Origin: Scandinavium ludwigii_A
Lineage (GTDB): Bacteria; Pseudomonadota; Gammaproteobacteria; Enterobacterales; Enterobacteriaceae
DNA: 64,000 nt
Reading direction: 5' to 3'
NCBI GenBank assembly: GCA_050516505.1
Contig: CP191518.1
Coordinates: forward strand, 4,154,001-4,218,000
Shown: positions 26,022 through 34,452 of the stretch, in pieces
Position numbering within the stretch: the stretch's first letter is position 1
Layout of the letters: each line of letters starts with the position of its first letter
The notes under the pieces: generated by a model
What the model was told of the DNA's origin: nothing
Seen by the model: the letters and a program-made list of their open reading frames with translations, nothing else
The model's database searches: none
Position numbers and translations under genes: made by a program

Positions 26022-28363
26022 CTCTGTTCAGCCGCAAAAAGGGTTTGAATATCATCGCGCAACAGGCGCGCATCCTCTTCAATCCAGCGCACCGTGGCCA
26101 GGCACTGAGCAAGCTGTAGGCAAAGGGCGTTAACCGTGGACTGATGCTGTTGGCGCAAAGAGAGACTTTCTTGCAAATTTTTCTGCAAGCCGCTGAGGCT
26201 CTGTGAAAACTCCGCAAAGAACGTCACCATTCCCGCCGTAACAGAGACATCGACTTGCGCGGCTAAAGCTTTAAGGATTTGTGAGCAGAAGGTCGAAAGA
26301 CTGACGACGATGCGCTCCTTAATCGCGTTAACATCAATGATGTAACGCGTTTTAGTCATCACATAATCTTCCCAGCCCCAGCCGGGATTGTTCAGCCAGC
26401 GGCTAAGGGAATCGCGTACCCCACCGCGCTGGCTGCCCAACGGCAGGTCTTCGGTGGCAATCGCCCCGTTAAACCACTGTGGCATGGTGATTTGTAGCGA
26501 ACCGGACTGAAACACCGGCAGCGATATTCTCGTGCGGAACCCGGCGCGGTGCAGTTCTTCCTTCACATGAGATTCAATTGGCTTCAGGGCGTCATCCAGC
26601 GAACGACTGAGCGACGTTTCGAGCTGGCCAAAACGCAGAGACAGCTCGCGGATAATACTTTGCTGACAAGCAAACACCGTGCCTTCACAGTCGGCGCGAA
26701 TAATACCGAGCAGCCGGTTGGCCTGCTCCTCATCATCAAGCACGATTTCGCCACTGTCATCATGCTGCGACCATTGCAAATCCGCCCCGTTGGCGAGGCT
26801 CATCAGCTGCAAATTGTCCGCGCTAAAGCTGGTGTCGATCAGCGCTAAAATCTCACTTTTCTGCCCGGCGATAAACGATTCTGCGGCCTCCATCGCCTGT
26901 TCCACTTCGTGGTTAATTTCTTCACTCACCGTCCGCTGACGCACCTCTAACTGCGTCATATCTTCTTCGAGACGAACGATATTGTCCTGCAACTGCTCGG
27001 CGGCGACGGTCAGCCCTTGCAGGCGAAACTCCAGAAAATCCCGGGCGCTTTGCGCGTAGTTCAGCAGCTTGTGCGAAGCGGAACGCAGGGCAAACAGCGA
27101 GGCGTTGGCGTGCGCGGCGTGCAGCAGCATGTTGATCGGTTTTTCAAACAGCGAATCTTCCCACAGCAAATCGGCGGCGTGACGAATATGTGTCACGTCA
27201 GCCAGATCGGCGGTGCGCCAGCGGCGGCCAAGCGCTGCTTCGGCAAAATCCTGCACCCAGCGCTGCTCCTGCGGGTCCGGTAATCTGCCGTGAAGGGTCA
27301 GCTCATGGCGCGCCCGATTGGCGAGATAACCCCACATCGACGATACCGGGTAAATCTGTCCCGGATGGATAAAGCCCTTCATCAGCGTGCCGGCGATCAT
27401 CGCCCGCACCTGATCTTCATCGTCGCTGTTACGATCCTTCTGATCGAATTTATTCACCAGCGCGTACAGCGGCACCGACTTGCTGACTGCCGCAATCGCC
27501 TGGCGTACTTCCTGATCGGAAATGGATTTGAGCTGGGTGTAATCCATCACCGCCAGCACCGCCGAGGCGCGGGCCAGCTGCTCGCTCAGCATTTTTTGCA
27601 GATGCGGTTGCCCGGCTTCATTCGGCCCCGGTGTGTCCAGCAGCGTCAACTGGCCTGCATTTTCACCCAGCCCGGCAAGATGCACGAACTCCACCTCAAT
27701 CACCGGAATATGTTCAATCGAGGCGTAGTCGGCAAAGGGAAAGTCGACGTCCATTGCTCGGGAAAGACGAACCAGATCGTTCAGGCTTTTCAGACACTGG
27801 AATATCGGCTGCGCCCCGAGATAATGTTTTTCAAAAGCAACGCCGCCGATAATACGCTCGAGCAGGGCGTTCATGTCTTTATCCATTTCGAGCTTAAGCG
27901 CAAGTTTCGCCCGGTCGGCGTGACGAAGTTTATCCTGCAATTCATGCATTAAGCGTTCAATGGGCTTAACGTGAATAAAATTAAGACCCGGTTCTTTCTG
28001 ACCCGGCGTATGACGAATAAGCGTGGGCAATGCGGTCATCGGTCGGTTGCGGTTAGGCAAAACCTCTGTTCCAACGATGGCATTAATGGTGGTGGATTTC
28101 CCCGCTTTCATGGTGCCAACAATCGCCAGCACCATTTCCAGACGGGTAATTTTACGCAGCTCATTATTCAGCGTGTCCGGCTGCGTCGCCAATAAATGGC
28201 TTCCCGGATGGCGGCCATGCGAGCCCCCAGGCGCTTCAGGCATAGCCTGCGCACCGCTCAGCATGTTCCCCGCAAGCCCATTCACGGTATCGAGATGTCG
28301 TAATGCCAGCTGCAGCAAGCGCTCAGCTTCCTGACTCAATTCAAATATTGTCTGTGTGTACAT
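26018..28363 (-). CDS. crfC: Clamp-binding dynamin-like GTPase CrfC
   Basis: Dynamin-related protein that in E. coli binds the DNA polymerase beta clamp and helps colocalise sister replication forks. The product has 781 residues against 742 in E. coli. P-loop GTMKAGKSTT lies near residue 87, switch region LLDTPGPNEAGQPH near 236 and NKFD near 303; helical stalk segments follow. The start MYTQTIFELSQEAERLL contains the region corresponding to the clamp-binding hexapeptide. Part of the extra length is a Gly/His/Pro-rich insert at about residues 35-60 (APGGSHGRHPGSH) absent from K-12. Confidence 0.93.
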   Translation of the reverse strand: MYTQTIFELSQEAERLLQLALRHLDTVNGLAGNMLSGAQAMPEAPGGSHGRHPGSHLLATQPDTLNNELRKITRLEMVLAIVGTMKAGKSTTINAIVGTEVLPNRNRPMTALPTLIRHTPGQKEPGLNFIHVKPIERLMHELQDKLRHADRAKLALKLEMDKDMNALLERIIGGVAFEKHYLGAQPIFQCLKSLNDLVRLSRAMDVDFPFADYASIEHIPVIEVEFVHLAGLGENAGQLTLLDTPGPNEAGQPHLQKMLSEQLARASAVLAVMDYTQLKSISDQEVRQAIAAVSKSVPLYALVNKFDQKDRNSDDEDQVRAMIAGTLMKGFIHPGQIYPVSSMWGYLANRARHELTLHGRLPDPQEQRWVQDFAEAALGRRWRTADLADVTHIRHAADLLWEDSLFEKPINMLLHAAHANASLFALRSASHKLLNYAQSARDFLEFRLQGLTVAAEQLQDNIVRLEEDMTQLEVRQRTVSEEINHEVEQAMEAAESFIAGQKSEILALIDTSFSADNLQLMSLANGADLQWSQHDDSGEIVLDDEEQANRLLGIIRADCEGTVFACQQSIIRELSLRFGQLETSLSRSLDDALKPIESHVKEELHRAGFRTRISLPVFQSGSLQITMPQWFNGAIATEDLPLGSQRGGVRDSLSRWLNNPGWGWEDYVMTKTRYIIDVNAIKERIVVSLSTFCSQILKALAAQVDVSVTAGMVTFFAEFSQSLSGLQKNLQESLSLRQQHQSTVNALCLQLAQCLATVRWIEEDARLLRDDIQTLFAAEQR

Positions 28364-28793
28364 GGTTAAAGTATTCCCTTAACGCAAATTTTATAACTTT
28401 TATTTGTCAGGCTTTTTTATATCCGGATTTTATTTTTTATATAATTATCCGTACCACGAAAGAAAACGCAGTACGTAAAAAAACCAGGAGATATAGAGAT
28501 TAGCGCCATATACAGCATTCGGCAGGATATATTGCATATAAATTTCCTGACGAAAGAGAGTAAATAAGTGAACGCTGGGTAATAATCAGAAATACGATCC
28601 TCAACATAACGCAAACTGCATTACTCGGCAATTTCGAAATATAAAAAATTGTACAGCTTTACGTAAGCGGTACAGGCTGGCGATTAAATAGTCCCGACAA
28701 CCGTAAGGACATGCGGTATAATGAGTCATACTTTTAGCGCTCAGCGGCGGTTTGCACGGTCTGTGGCGCATTTTAAACTATTACGAGGTGACT
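28364..28793. other. crfC-yjdM intergenic region
   Basis: A 430-base AT-rich divergent spacer. Short frames occur on both strands but none has a ribosome site plus a recognisable product. It must contain the promoters of crfC (minus) and yjdM (plus). GGTATAATGAG at 28715-28725 offers a good TATAAT -10 box for yjdM (28717-28722). Confidence 0.55.
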
Positions 28794-29129
28794 ATGTCTT
28801 TGCCACACTGCCCAAAATGCAATTCCGAATACACCTATGAAGATAGCGGCATGTTCATCTGCCCTGAGTGCGCCCACGAGTGGAACGACGCAGAGCCTTC
28901 TCAGGATGGCGATGAGCTTATCGTGAAAGATGCTAACGGCAACCTGCTGGTCGATGGCGACAGCGTGACCGTCGTAAAAGATCTTAAGGTTAAAGGCAGC
29001 TCTTCGATGCTGAAAATCGGCACCAAAGTGAAGAATATCCGCCTCGTTGAAGGCGATCACAACATCGACTGCAAAATTGACGGTTTTGGCCCAATGAAGC
29101 TGAAATCTGAGTTCGTTAAAAAGAACTGA
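28794..29129 (+). CDS. yjdM: Zinc-ribbon protein YjdM (PhnA)
   Basis: Small protein of 111 residues with an N-terminal zinc ribbon (CPKCNSEYTYEDSGMFICPEC) and a C-terminal SH3-like domain. It was once named PhnA, but it is not a phosphonoacetate hydrolase and its role is unknown. ATG 28794 follows ACGAGG and matches the E. coli start; the frame upstream to 28752 is not conserved. It precedes yjdN and the phn operon as in E. coli. Confidence 0.95.
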   Translation: MSLPHCPKCNSEYTYEDSGMFICPECAHEWNDAEPSQDGDELIVKDANGNLLVDGDSVTVVKDLKVKGSSSMLKIGTKVKNIRLVEGDHNIDCKIDGFGPMKLKSEFVKKN

Positions 29130-29142
29130 TCCCGCGCCATAT

Positions 29143-29217
29143 CGCCCGGCGGTGCTTCGCTTGCCGGGCCTACATGCAGTAGGAATTTGTCAACCCGGCA
29201 CGTTTACGCCGCCGGGC
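29143..29217. repeat. REP-like palindromic repeat pair
   Basis: GCCCGGCGGTGCTTCGCTTG plus CCGGGCCTAC (29143-29172), and ACCCGGCA with CGCCGCCGGGC (29193-29217), are two inverted REP units, a small BIME between yjdM and yjdN. Confidence 0.75.
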
Positions 29218-29292
29218 AAAATATAACCGCTTGGTTATATTAACGCATCGTAACTATAGTTATCGGGGTATCCACTCTCCGAGGTTATGGTT

Positions 29293-29727
29293 ATGCCGTT
29301 AAGTCCCTACATCTCTTTTTCCGGCAACTGCGCCGAAGCCCATGCTTTTTATCAAAAGGCGTTAAACGCTGAACTGGGCTACAAAATCACCTTTGGCGAA
29401 ATGCCAAAATCCGATCAGAACAGTGAAGAAGGCTGCCCGTCCGGCATGGTCTTTCCCCCCGATGCTATCGCCCACTCCAACGTCCGCATTGCGGGCAGCG
29501 AGATAATGATGAGCGACGGCATGACCGGCAGCGTCAGCTATTCCGGCTTTACGCTGGTGCTCGACACGCAGGACGTCAACGAAGGGAAAGGCTGGTTCGA
29601 TGCCCTCGCCGAGGGCGGTAAAATCGAAATGGACTGGCAGGAAACCTTCTGGGCACACGGATTTGGCAAAGTCACCGATAAATTCGGCGTGCCGTGGATG
29701 ATCAACGTCGTCAAACAACCGCAGTAA
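29293..29727 (+). CDS. yjdN: VOC-superfamily protein YjdN (PhnB)
   Basis: Glyoxalase/VOC-fold protein of 144 residues (E. coli YjdN 147) with the 3-demethylubiquinone-9 methyltransferase-like domain. Conserved segments include YISFSGNCAEAHAFYQ, NVRIAGSEIMMSDG and ETFWAHGFGKVTDKFGVPWM. Function is unknown; the old name PhnB came from its position. ATG 29293 was chosen over ATG 29287 because GAGG at 29281-29284 is 8 bases from the former and only 2 from the latter. Confidence 0.94.
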   Translation: MPLSPYISFSGNCAEAHAFYQKALNAELGYKITFGEMPKSDQNSEEGCPSGMVFPPDAIAHSNVRIAGSEIMMSDGMTGSVSYSGFTLVLDTQDVNEGKGWFDALAEGGKIEMDWQETFWAHGFGKVTDKFGVPWMINVVKQPQ

Positions 29728-29753
29728 TCTCCCCCTGGGCGGTTCGCACCGCC

Positions 29754-29818
29754 CTGTCACACGCCCGACGCTAACTCTTCATCGTTCAGTCACCGCGCCT
29801 TAACCGGAGTGTCATATT
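29754..29818 (+). promoter_or_regulatory. Pho-box-like array and -10 before phnF
   Basis: Half-sites resembling CTGTCAY occur exactly every 11 bases: CTGTCAC at 29754 (7/7), CCGACGC at 29765, TCTTCAT at 29776 and CAGTCAC at 29787 (6/7). This is the PhoB box spacing (7 + 4 + 7). CATATT at 29813-29818 could be the -10. In E. coli the Pho box stands before phnC; here it would drive phnF onward. The inner half-sites are weak. Confidence 0.5.
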
Positions 29819-29841
29819 GCCGCGTCACTCTATCGGCAGTT

Positions 29842-29909
29842 TCTCCCCTCCCCCCAGGCTGTCCCGGACAGTCCCCCCTCCCTTTTAGGGAGAGGGTTAG
29901 GGTGAGGGT
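29842..29909 (+). repeat. Dispersed repeat, copy A (phnF leader)
   Basis: CCCTCCC-TTTTA-GGGAGAGGG followed by TTAGGGTGAGGG, preceded by GTCCCGGACAGTCCCC. The same core occurs in inverted or double form at 44617, 48297 and 56381. It lies in the 5' leader of the phn operon. Confidence 0.75.
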
Positions 29910-29946
29910 CACACGCGATACTGACGTTGAAGAGGTCTTCCAAATG

Positions 29947-30672
29947 ATGCACTTGTCCAGACATCCGACCAGTTATCCGACGCGCTACGAAGAGATCGCC
30001 GCCAGGCTCGAACAGGAGCTGCGTAGCCAGTACCGCTGCGGCGACTACCTTCCCGCCGAACATCAGCTTGCCGCCCGTTTTGACGTCAATCGCCACACTC
30101 TGCGCCGCGCTATCGATCAGCTGGTTGAGAAAGGCTGGGTTCAGCGCCGTCAGGGCGTCGGCGTGCTGGTGCTGATGCGTCCGTTCGACTATCCGCTCAA
30201 CGCTCAGGCGCGTTTTAGCCAGAATCTGCTCGAGCAGGGCAGCCACCCGACCAGCGAAAAGCTGCTGTCTGTCCTGCGCCCGGCCTCCGGTCACGTAGCC
30301 AATGCGCTGGGTATTCAGGAGGGCGACAACGTCATCCACCTGCGCACTTTGCGCCGCGTCAACGGCATCGCGCTGTGCATCATCGATCACTACTTTTCCG
30401 ACTTGCATTTCTGGCCCGCGCTTCAGCGCTTTAACAGCGGTTCGCTGCACGATTTTCTGCGTGAAGAACTGGCCCTCACCCTGAGCCGTACGCAAACGCG
30501 AATCAGCGCCCGGCGCGCCCAGGCCAAAGAGAGCAAGGTGCTGGAAATCCCGAACATGGCGCCGCTGCTTTGCGTGCGCACCCTGAACCATCGTGAAGGC
30601 GACGTTAACGCGACGGAATACTCCGTCAGCCTGACCCGCGCCGACATGATTGAATTCACAATGGAGCACTGA
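29947..30672 (+). CDS. phnF: GntR/HutC-family regulator PhnF
   Basis: Predicted transcription factor of the C-P lyase operon. It has 241 residues as in E. coli, with an N-terminal GntR winged helix (residues 12-75: PAEHQLAARFDVNRHTLRRA) and a C-terminal UTRA ligand domain. The family start is MHLSRHPTSY at 29947; an ATG at 29944 is 8 bases from AGAGG and may be the true initiator. The longer open frame to 29809 runs through repeat A. It is the first phn gene here, because phnCDE are missing. phnG begins at the next base. Confidence 0.94.
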   Translation: MHLSRHPTSYPTRYEEIAARLEQELRSQYRCGDYLPAEHQLAARFDVNRHTLRRAIDQLVEKGWVQRRQGVGVLVLMRPFDYPLNAQARFSQNLLEQGSHPTSEKLLSVLRPASGHVANALGIQEGDNVIHLRTLRRVNGIALCIIDHYFSDLHFWPALQRFNSGSLHDFLREELALTLSRTQTRISARRAQAKESKVLEIPNMAPLLCVRTLNHREGDVNATEYSVSLTRADMIEFTMEH

Positions 30673-31125
30673 ATGCCTTTCGATACCGCCACTCGTCAGC
30701 GCTGGATGTCGGCGCTGGCCCACAGCCAGCCTGCCGAACTTGCCGCCCGCATGCAGGCGCTGAAACTCTCGCCGGACTATGAAATCCTCCGCGCGCCGGA
30801 AAGCGGCCTGGTGCAAATCCAGGCGCGGATGGGCGCCACCGGTTCACGATTCTTCGCCGGAGACGCCACCCTGACCCGCGCCACCGTGCGACTAAACGAC
30901 GGCACGCTGGGCTACAGCTGGGTGCTGGGCCGCGATAAAGCCCACGCGGAACGTTGCGCGGCGATTGACGCCCTGCTGCAAACCTATGCCCATTTTCAGA
31001 CCCTGATGGAAACCCTGATTGCCCCGCTGGAAGCCGAACGCGAGGCCCGCATTGCCGCGCGCCGCGCCGAAGTCAACGCCAGCCGGGTGGACTTCTTTAC
31101 CTTAGTGCGTGGAGACAACGCATGA
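30673..31125 (+). CDS. phnG: C-P lyase core subunit PhnG
   Basis: Part of the PhnGHIJ core complex, which activates phosphonates as ribose-1-phosphonate triphosphates and cleaves the C-P bond. It has 150 residues, the family length. Conserved TRQRWMSALAHS start and GYSWVLGRDKAHAERCAAID middle. It directly abuts phnF (TGA-ATG) and overlaps phnH by 4 bases. Confidence 0.97.
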   Translation: MPFDTATRQRWMSALAHSQPAELAARMQALKLSPDYEILRAPESGLVQIQARMGATGSRFFAGDATLTRATVRLNDGTLGYSWVLGRDKAHAERCAAIDALLQTYAHFQTLMETLIAPLEAEREARIAARRAEVNASRVDFFTLVRGDNA

Positions 31126-31718
31126 CCCTTTCTTCAGAACTCAAGACCGCTTTTCCTCATCCCGTGCAGGATGCCCAGCACAGCTTCCGTCGTCTGCTGA
31201 AAGCCATGAGCGAACCGGGCGTGATTGTGTCGATGCACCAGCATAAACACGGCTGGCAACCGCTCTCTCCGGCGACCACCAGCGTGCTGCTGACGCTGGC
31301 GGATAACGACACGCCGGTGTGGCTGTCGGCATCCGTTGATAACGACATCGCGCGTCAGAACCTACGTTTTCACATCAACGCGCCTTTGGTCGACCAGCCG
31401 CAGCACGCGCTGTTCGCCGTCACCGATGCCACTATCAGTACTGAACAGTTAAACGCCTTATCGGCGGGCAGCGCGATTGCGCCGGAAACCAGCGCCACGC
31501 TGATTGTGCAGCTCAGCAGCCTGAGCGGGGGCCGGATGCTGCGCCTGACCGGGGCCGGGATCAACGAAGAACGGATGATTGCCCCGCAGCTGCCGGAATG
31601 CATTCTTCACGAATTGACTGAACGCCCGCACCCGTTCCCGCTGGGCGTAGATTTGATCCTGACCTGTGGCGACCGCCTGCTGGCCATCCCGCGCACCACT
31701 CATGTGGAGGTGTGCTGA
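31122..31718 (+). CDS. phnH: C-P lyase core subunit PhnH
   Basis: Core subunit of 198 residues (E. coli 194), with a PLP-transferase-like fold but no cofactor. Conserved FPHPVQDAQHSFRRLLKAMS and the C-terminal FPLGVDLILTCGDRLLAIPR. Start and stop overlap those of phnG and phnI, showing translational coupling. Confidence 0.97.
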   Translation: MTLSSELKTAFPHPVQDAQHSFRRLLKAMSEPGVIVSMHQHKHGWQPLSPATTSVLLTLADNDTPVWLSASVDNDIARQNLRFHINAPLVDQPQHALFAVTDATISTEQLNALSAGSAIAPETSATLIVQLSSLSGGRMLRLTGAGINEERMIAPQLPECILHELTERPHPFPLGVDLILTCGDRLLAIPRTTHVEVC

Positions 31719-32782
31719 TGTACGTCGCCGTCAAAGGGGGCGAAAAGGCCATCGATGCCGCGCACGCCCTTCAGGAACAAAAACGCCGCGGCGACGCACA
31801 GCTGCCCGAGCTGACCGTCGCGCAAATTGAACAACAGCTGAATCTGGCCGTCGACCGCGTGATGACCGAAGGCGGCATCGCCGACCGTGAGCTGGCAGCC
31901 CTGGCGCTGAAACAGGCCAGCGGCGATAACGTCGAAGCCATTTTCCTGCTGCGCGCCTATCGCACCACCCTGCCCCGTCTGGCGGTGAGCGAGCCGATTA
32001 ACACCGCAGAAATGCGCCTCGAACGCCGAATCTCTGCGGTCTACAAAGACGTGCCCGGTGGTCAGCTGCTCGGCCCGACGTACGATTACACCCACCGCCT
32101 GCTGGATTTTACGCTGCTGGCTAACGGTGAGGCACCGGCCTTGAAAACCGACGACCCTGCCGCAGAACCCTCACCGCATGTGTTCAGCCTTTTGACTCGC
32201 CAGGGACTGGCGAAGGTGGAAGAAGATGCGGGTGAAATGCCGGACGACATCACCCGCACGCCACCGGTGTATCCGTGCTCGCGCGCGTCACGTTTACAAC
32301 AGCTGATGCGCGGCGACGAAGGCTACCTGCTGGCGATGGCCTACTCCACGCAGCGCGGTTATGGCCGCAATCACCCGTTTGCCGGAGAAATCCGCAGCGG
32401 CCACATTGAGGTGGAAATCGTAGCGGAAGAGTTAGGATTTGCAGTGAACGTCGGCGAACTGCTGATGACCGAATGCGAGATGGTGAACGGTTTTGTCTCG
32501 CCTGACGAGCAAGCCCCGCACTTCACCCGCGGCTACGGCCTGGTGTTCGGCCTGAGCGAACGTAAAGCGATGGCGATGGCGCTGATGGACCGCGCGCTGC
32601 AAGCCCCAGACTACGACGAACACATCGCGGGCCCAGCGCAAGACGAAGAGTTCGTGCTGGCTCACGCCGATAACGTCGAAGCCGCCGGGTTCGTCTCGCA
32701 CCTCAAACTGCCTCACTACGTCGATTTCCAGGCCGAACTGGAACTACTCAAACGCCTGCAACAGGAGCGCAATCGTGGCTAA
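31718..32782 (+). CDS. phnI: C-P lyase core subunit PhnI (nucleosidase/transferase)
   Basis: With PhnG, PhnH and PhnL it attaches the phosphonate to ribose by displacing adenine from ATP; alone it acts as a purine nucleosidase. It has 354 residues, identical in length to E. coli. MYVAVKGGEKAIDAAH start and the strongly conserved GPTYDYTHRLLDFTLL and AYSTQRGYGRNHPFAGEIR. ATG 31718 overlaps the phnH stop by one base; the GTG at 31712 is not needed. Confidence 0.97.
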   Translation: MYVAVKGGEKAIDAAHALQEQKRRGDAQLPELTVAQIEQQLNLAVDRVMTEGGIADRELAALALKQASGDNVEAIFLLRAYRTTLPRLAVSEPINTAEMRLERRISAVYKDVPGGQLLGPTYDYTHRLLDFTLLANGEAPALKTDDPAAEPSPHVFSLLTRQGLAKVEEDAGEMPDDITRTPPVYPCSRASRLQQLMRGDEGYLLAMAYSTQRGYGRNHPFAGEIRSGHIEVEIVAEELGFAVNVGELLMTECEMVNGFVSPDEQAPHFTRGYGLVFGLSERKAMAMALMDRALQAPDYDEHIAGPAQDEEFVLAHADNVEAAGFVSHLKLPHYVDFQAELELLKRLQQERNRG

Positions 32783-33620
32783 TCTCAGCGGTTATAACTT
32801 CGCGTTTCTCGACGAACAGACCAAGCGCATGATCCGCCGCGCTATTCTGAAAGCCGTCGCGATCCCCGGCTATCAAGTGCCGTTCGGCGGGCGTGAAATG
32901 CCGATGCCGTACGGCTGGGGCACCGGCGGCATTCAGCTCACCGCCAGCGTGATCGGCGAAGCCGACGTGCTGAAAGTGATCGACCAGGGCGCCGACGACA
33001 CCACCAACGCCGTGTCGATTCGCAACTTCTTCAAACGCGTCACCGGGGTGAACACCACCGAAAAAACCGAAGACGCGACACTGATCCAGACCCGCCACCG
33101 GATCCCGGAAACGCCGTTGACCGAAGATCAGATCCTGATCTTCCAGGTGCCGATCCCCGAACCGCTGCGCTTTATCGAGCCACGCGAAACCGAAACCCGC
33201 ACCATGCACGCCCTGGAAGAGTACGGCGTGATGCAGGTGAAACTGTACGAAGACATCGCCCGTTTCGGCCATATCGCCACCACCTATGCCTATCCGGTGA
33301 AGGTCAACGATCGTTACGTGATGGATCCGTCGCCTATCCCAAAATTCGATAACCCGAAAATGGACCGGATGCCCGCGCTTCAGCTGTTCGGGGCCGGGCG
33401 TGAAAAACGCATTTACGCCGTGCCACCGTACACCAAAGTGGAAAGCCTCGATTTCGACGATCACCCGTTCACCGTTCAGGCCTGGGACGAGCCCTGCGCC
33501 ATCTGCGGTTCGCGCCACAGCTATCTCGACGAAGTGGTGCTGGATGATACCGGCAAGCGGATGTTTGTCTGCTCCGATACCGATTACTGCCGCCAACAGA
33601 GCGAGGCGTTAAGTCAATGA
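32775..33620 (+). CDS. phnJ: C-P lyase catalytic subunit PhnJ (radical SAM)
   Basis: Cleaves the C-P bond by radical chemistry. The product has 281 residues, as in E. coli. Cluster cysteines Cys241, Cys244 and Cys266 (CAIC... VCSD) and the catalytic Cys272 (SDTDYC) are all present, as is the glycine-rich YGWGTGGIQLTAS. The enzyme therefore looks fully functional. Overlaps both phnI and phnK. Confidence 0.98.
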   Translation: MANLSGYNFAFLDEQTKRMIRRAILKAVAIPGYQVPFGGREMPMPYGWGTGGIQLTASVIGEADVLKVIDQGADDTTNAVSIRNFFKRVTGVNTTEKTEDATLIQTRHRIPETPLTEDQILIFQVPIPEPLRFIEPRETETRTMHALEEYGVMQVKLYEDIARFGHIATTYAYPVKVNDRYVMDPSPIPKFDNPKMDRMPALQLFGAGREKRIYAVPPYTKVESLDFDDHPFTVQAWDEPCAICGSRHSYLDEVVLDDTGKRMFVCSDTDYCRQQSEALSQ

Positions 33621-34375
33621 ATCAGCCGTTACTTTCGGTCAACAACCTGACCCATCTTTATGCGCCGGGCAAAGGCTTCAGCGACGTGTCGTTCGACCTG
33701 TGGCCGGGCGAAGTGCTGGGCATTGTCGGGGAATCCGGCTCCGGCAAAACCACGCTGTTGAAGTCGATTTCCGCGCGCCTTGCGCCACAGCAGGGTGACG
33801 TGATGTACGAAAACCAGTCTCTGTATGGCATGTCGGAAGGCGAGCGCCGACGCCTGCTGCGCACCGAATGGGGCGTGGTGCATCAGCATCCGATGGACGG
33901 CCTACGCCGTCAGGTATCGGCAGGCGGCAATATCGGCGAACGCCTGATGGCGACCGGCGCGCGCCATTACGGCCACATCCGCGAAACCGCCGCGCAGTGG
34001 CTGGAGGCAGTGGAAATCCCGCCGTCGCGCATTGATGAACTGCCGACCACCTTTTCCGGCGGCATGCAGCAGCGCCTGCAAATCGCCCGCAACCTGGTGA
34101 CGCACCCGAAGCTGGTGTTTATGGACGAGCCGACCGGCGGGCTGGACGTGTCCGTACAGGCGCGTTTGCTCGACCTGCTGCGCGGCCTGGTGGTGGAACT
34201 GGATCTGGCGGTGGTGATAGTCACCCATGATTTGGGCGTCGCTCGCCTGCTGGCGGACCGTCTGATGGTGATGAAAGAGGGCCGGGTGGTGGAAAGTGGA
34301 TTAACCGACCGCGTGCTCGACGACCCGCTTCATCCGTACACCCAACTGCTGGTTTCCTCCGTTTTGCAGAACTGA
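33617..34375 (+). CDS. phnK: C-P lyase ABC-type ATPase PhnK
   Basis: ABC-type ATPase that binds the core complex through PhnJ. It has 252 residues with Walker A GESGSGKTT (residue 37), signature FSGGMQQRLQIAR and Walker B LVFMDEPTGG. No membrane partner is required. It overlaps phnJ by 4 bases; a REP element separates it from phnL. Confidence 0.97.
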   Translation: MNQPLLSVNNLTHLYAPGKGFSDVSFDLWPGEVLGIVGESGSGKTTLLKSISARLAPQQGDVMYENQSLYGMSEGERRRLLRTEWGVVHQHPMDGLRRQVSAGGNIGERLMATGARHYGHIRETAAQWLEAVEIPPSRIDELPTTFSGGMQQRLQIARNLVTHPKLVFMDEPTGGLDVSVQARLLDLLRGLVVELDLAVVIVTHDLGVARLLADRLMVMKEGRVVESGLTDRVLDDPLHPYTQLLVSSVLQN

Positions 34376-34398
34376 TTTTTGCCTGATGGCGCGCAGAA

Positions 34399-34432
34399 GT
34401 AGGCCGGATAAGGCGCAAGCCGCCATCCGGCA
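34399..34432. repeat. REP element inside the phn operon
   Basis: GTAGGCCGGATAAGGCGCAA plus GCCGCCATCCGGCA is a classical REP unit between phnK and phnL. All other phn junctions through phnO are overlapping or abutting, so this is the only sizeable gap upstream of phnO. Confidence 0.85.
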
Positions 34433-34452
34433 ATCATAGACAAGAGGCCAAA

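Noticed and set aside
29842..29909. Repeat copy A as a CRISPR unit or phage att site
   Set aside because: Copies are dispersed, not regularly spaced, and have no cas or integrase genes near them.
29809..29943. N-terminal extension of PhnF
   Set aside because: The added residues come from translating the dispersed repeat and leader; the family start is at 29947 (or 29944).
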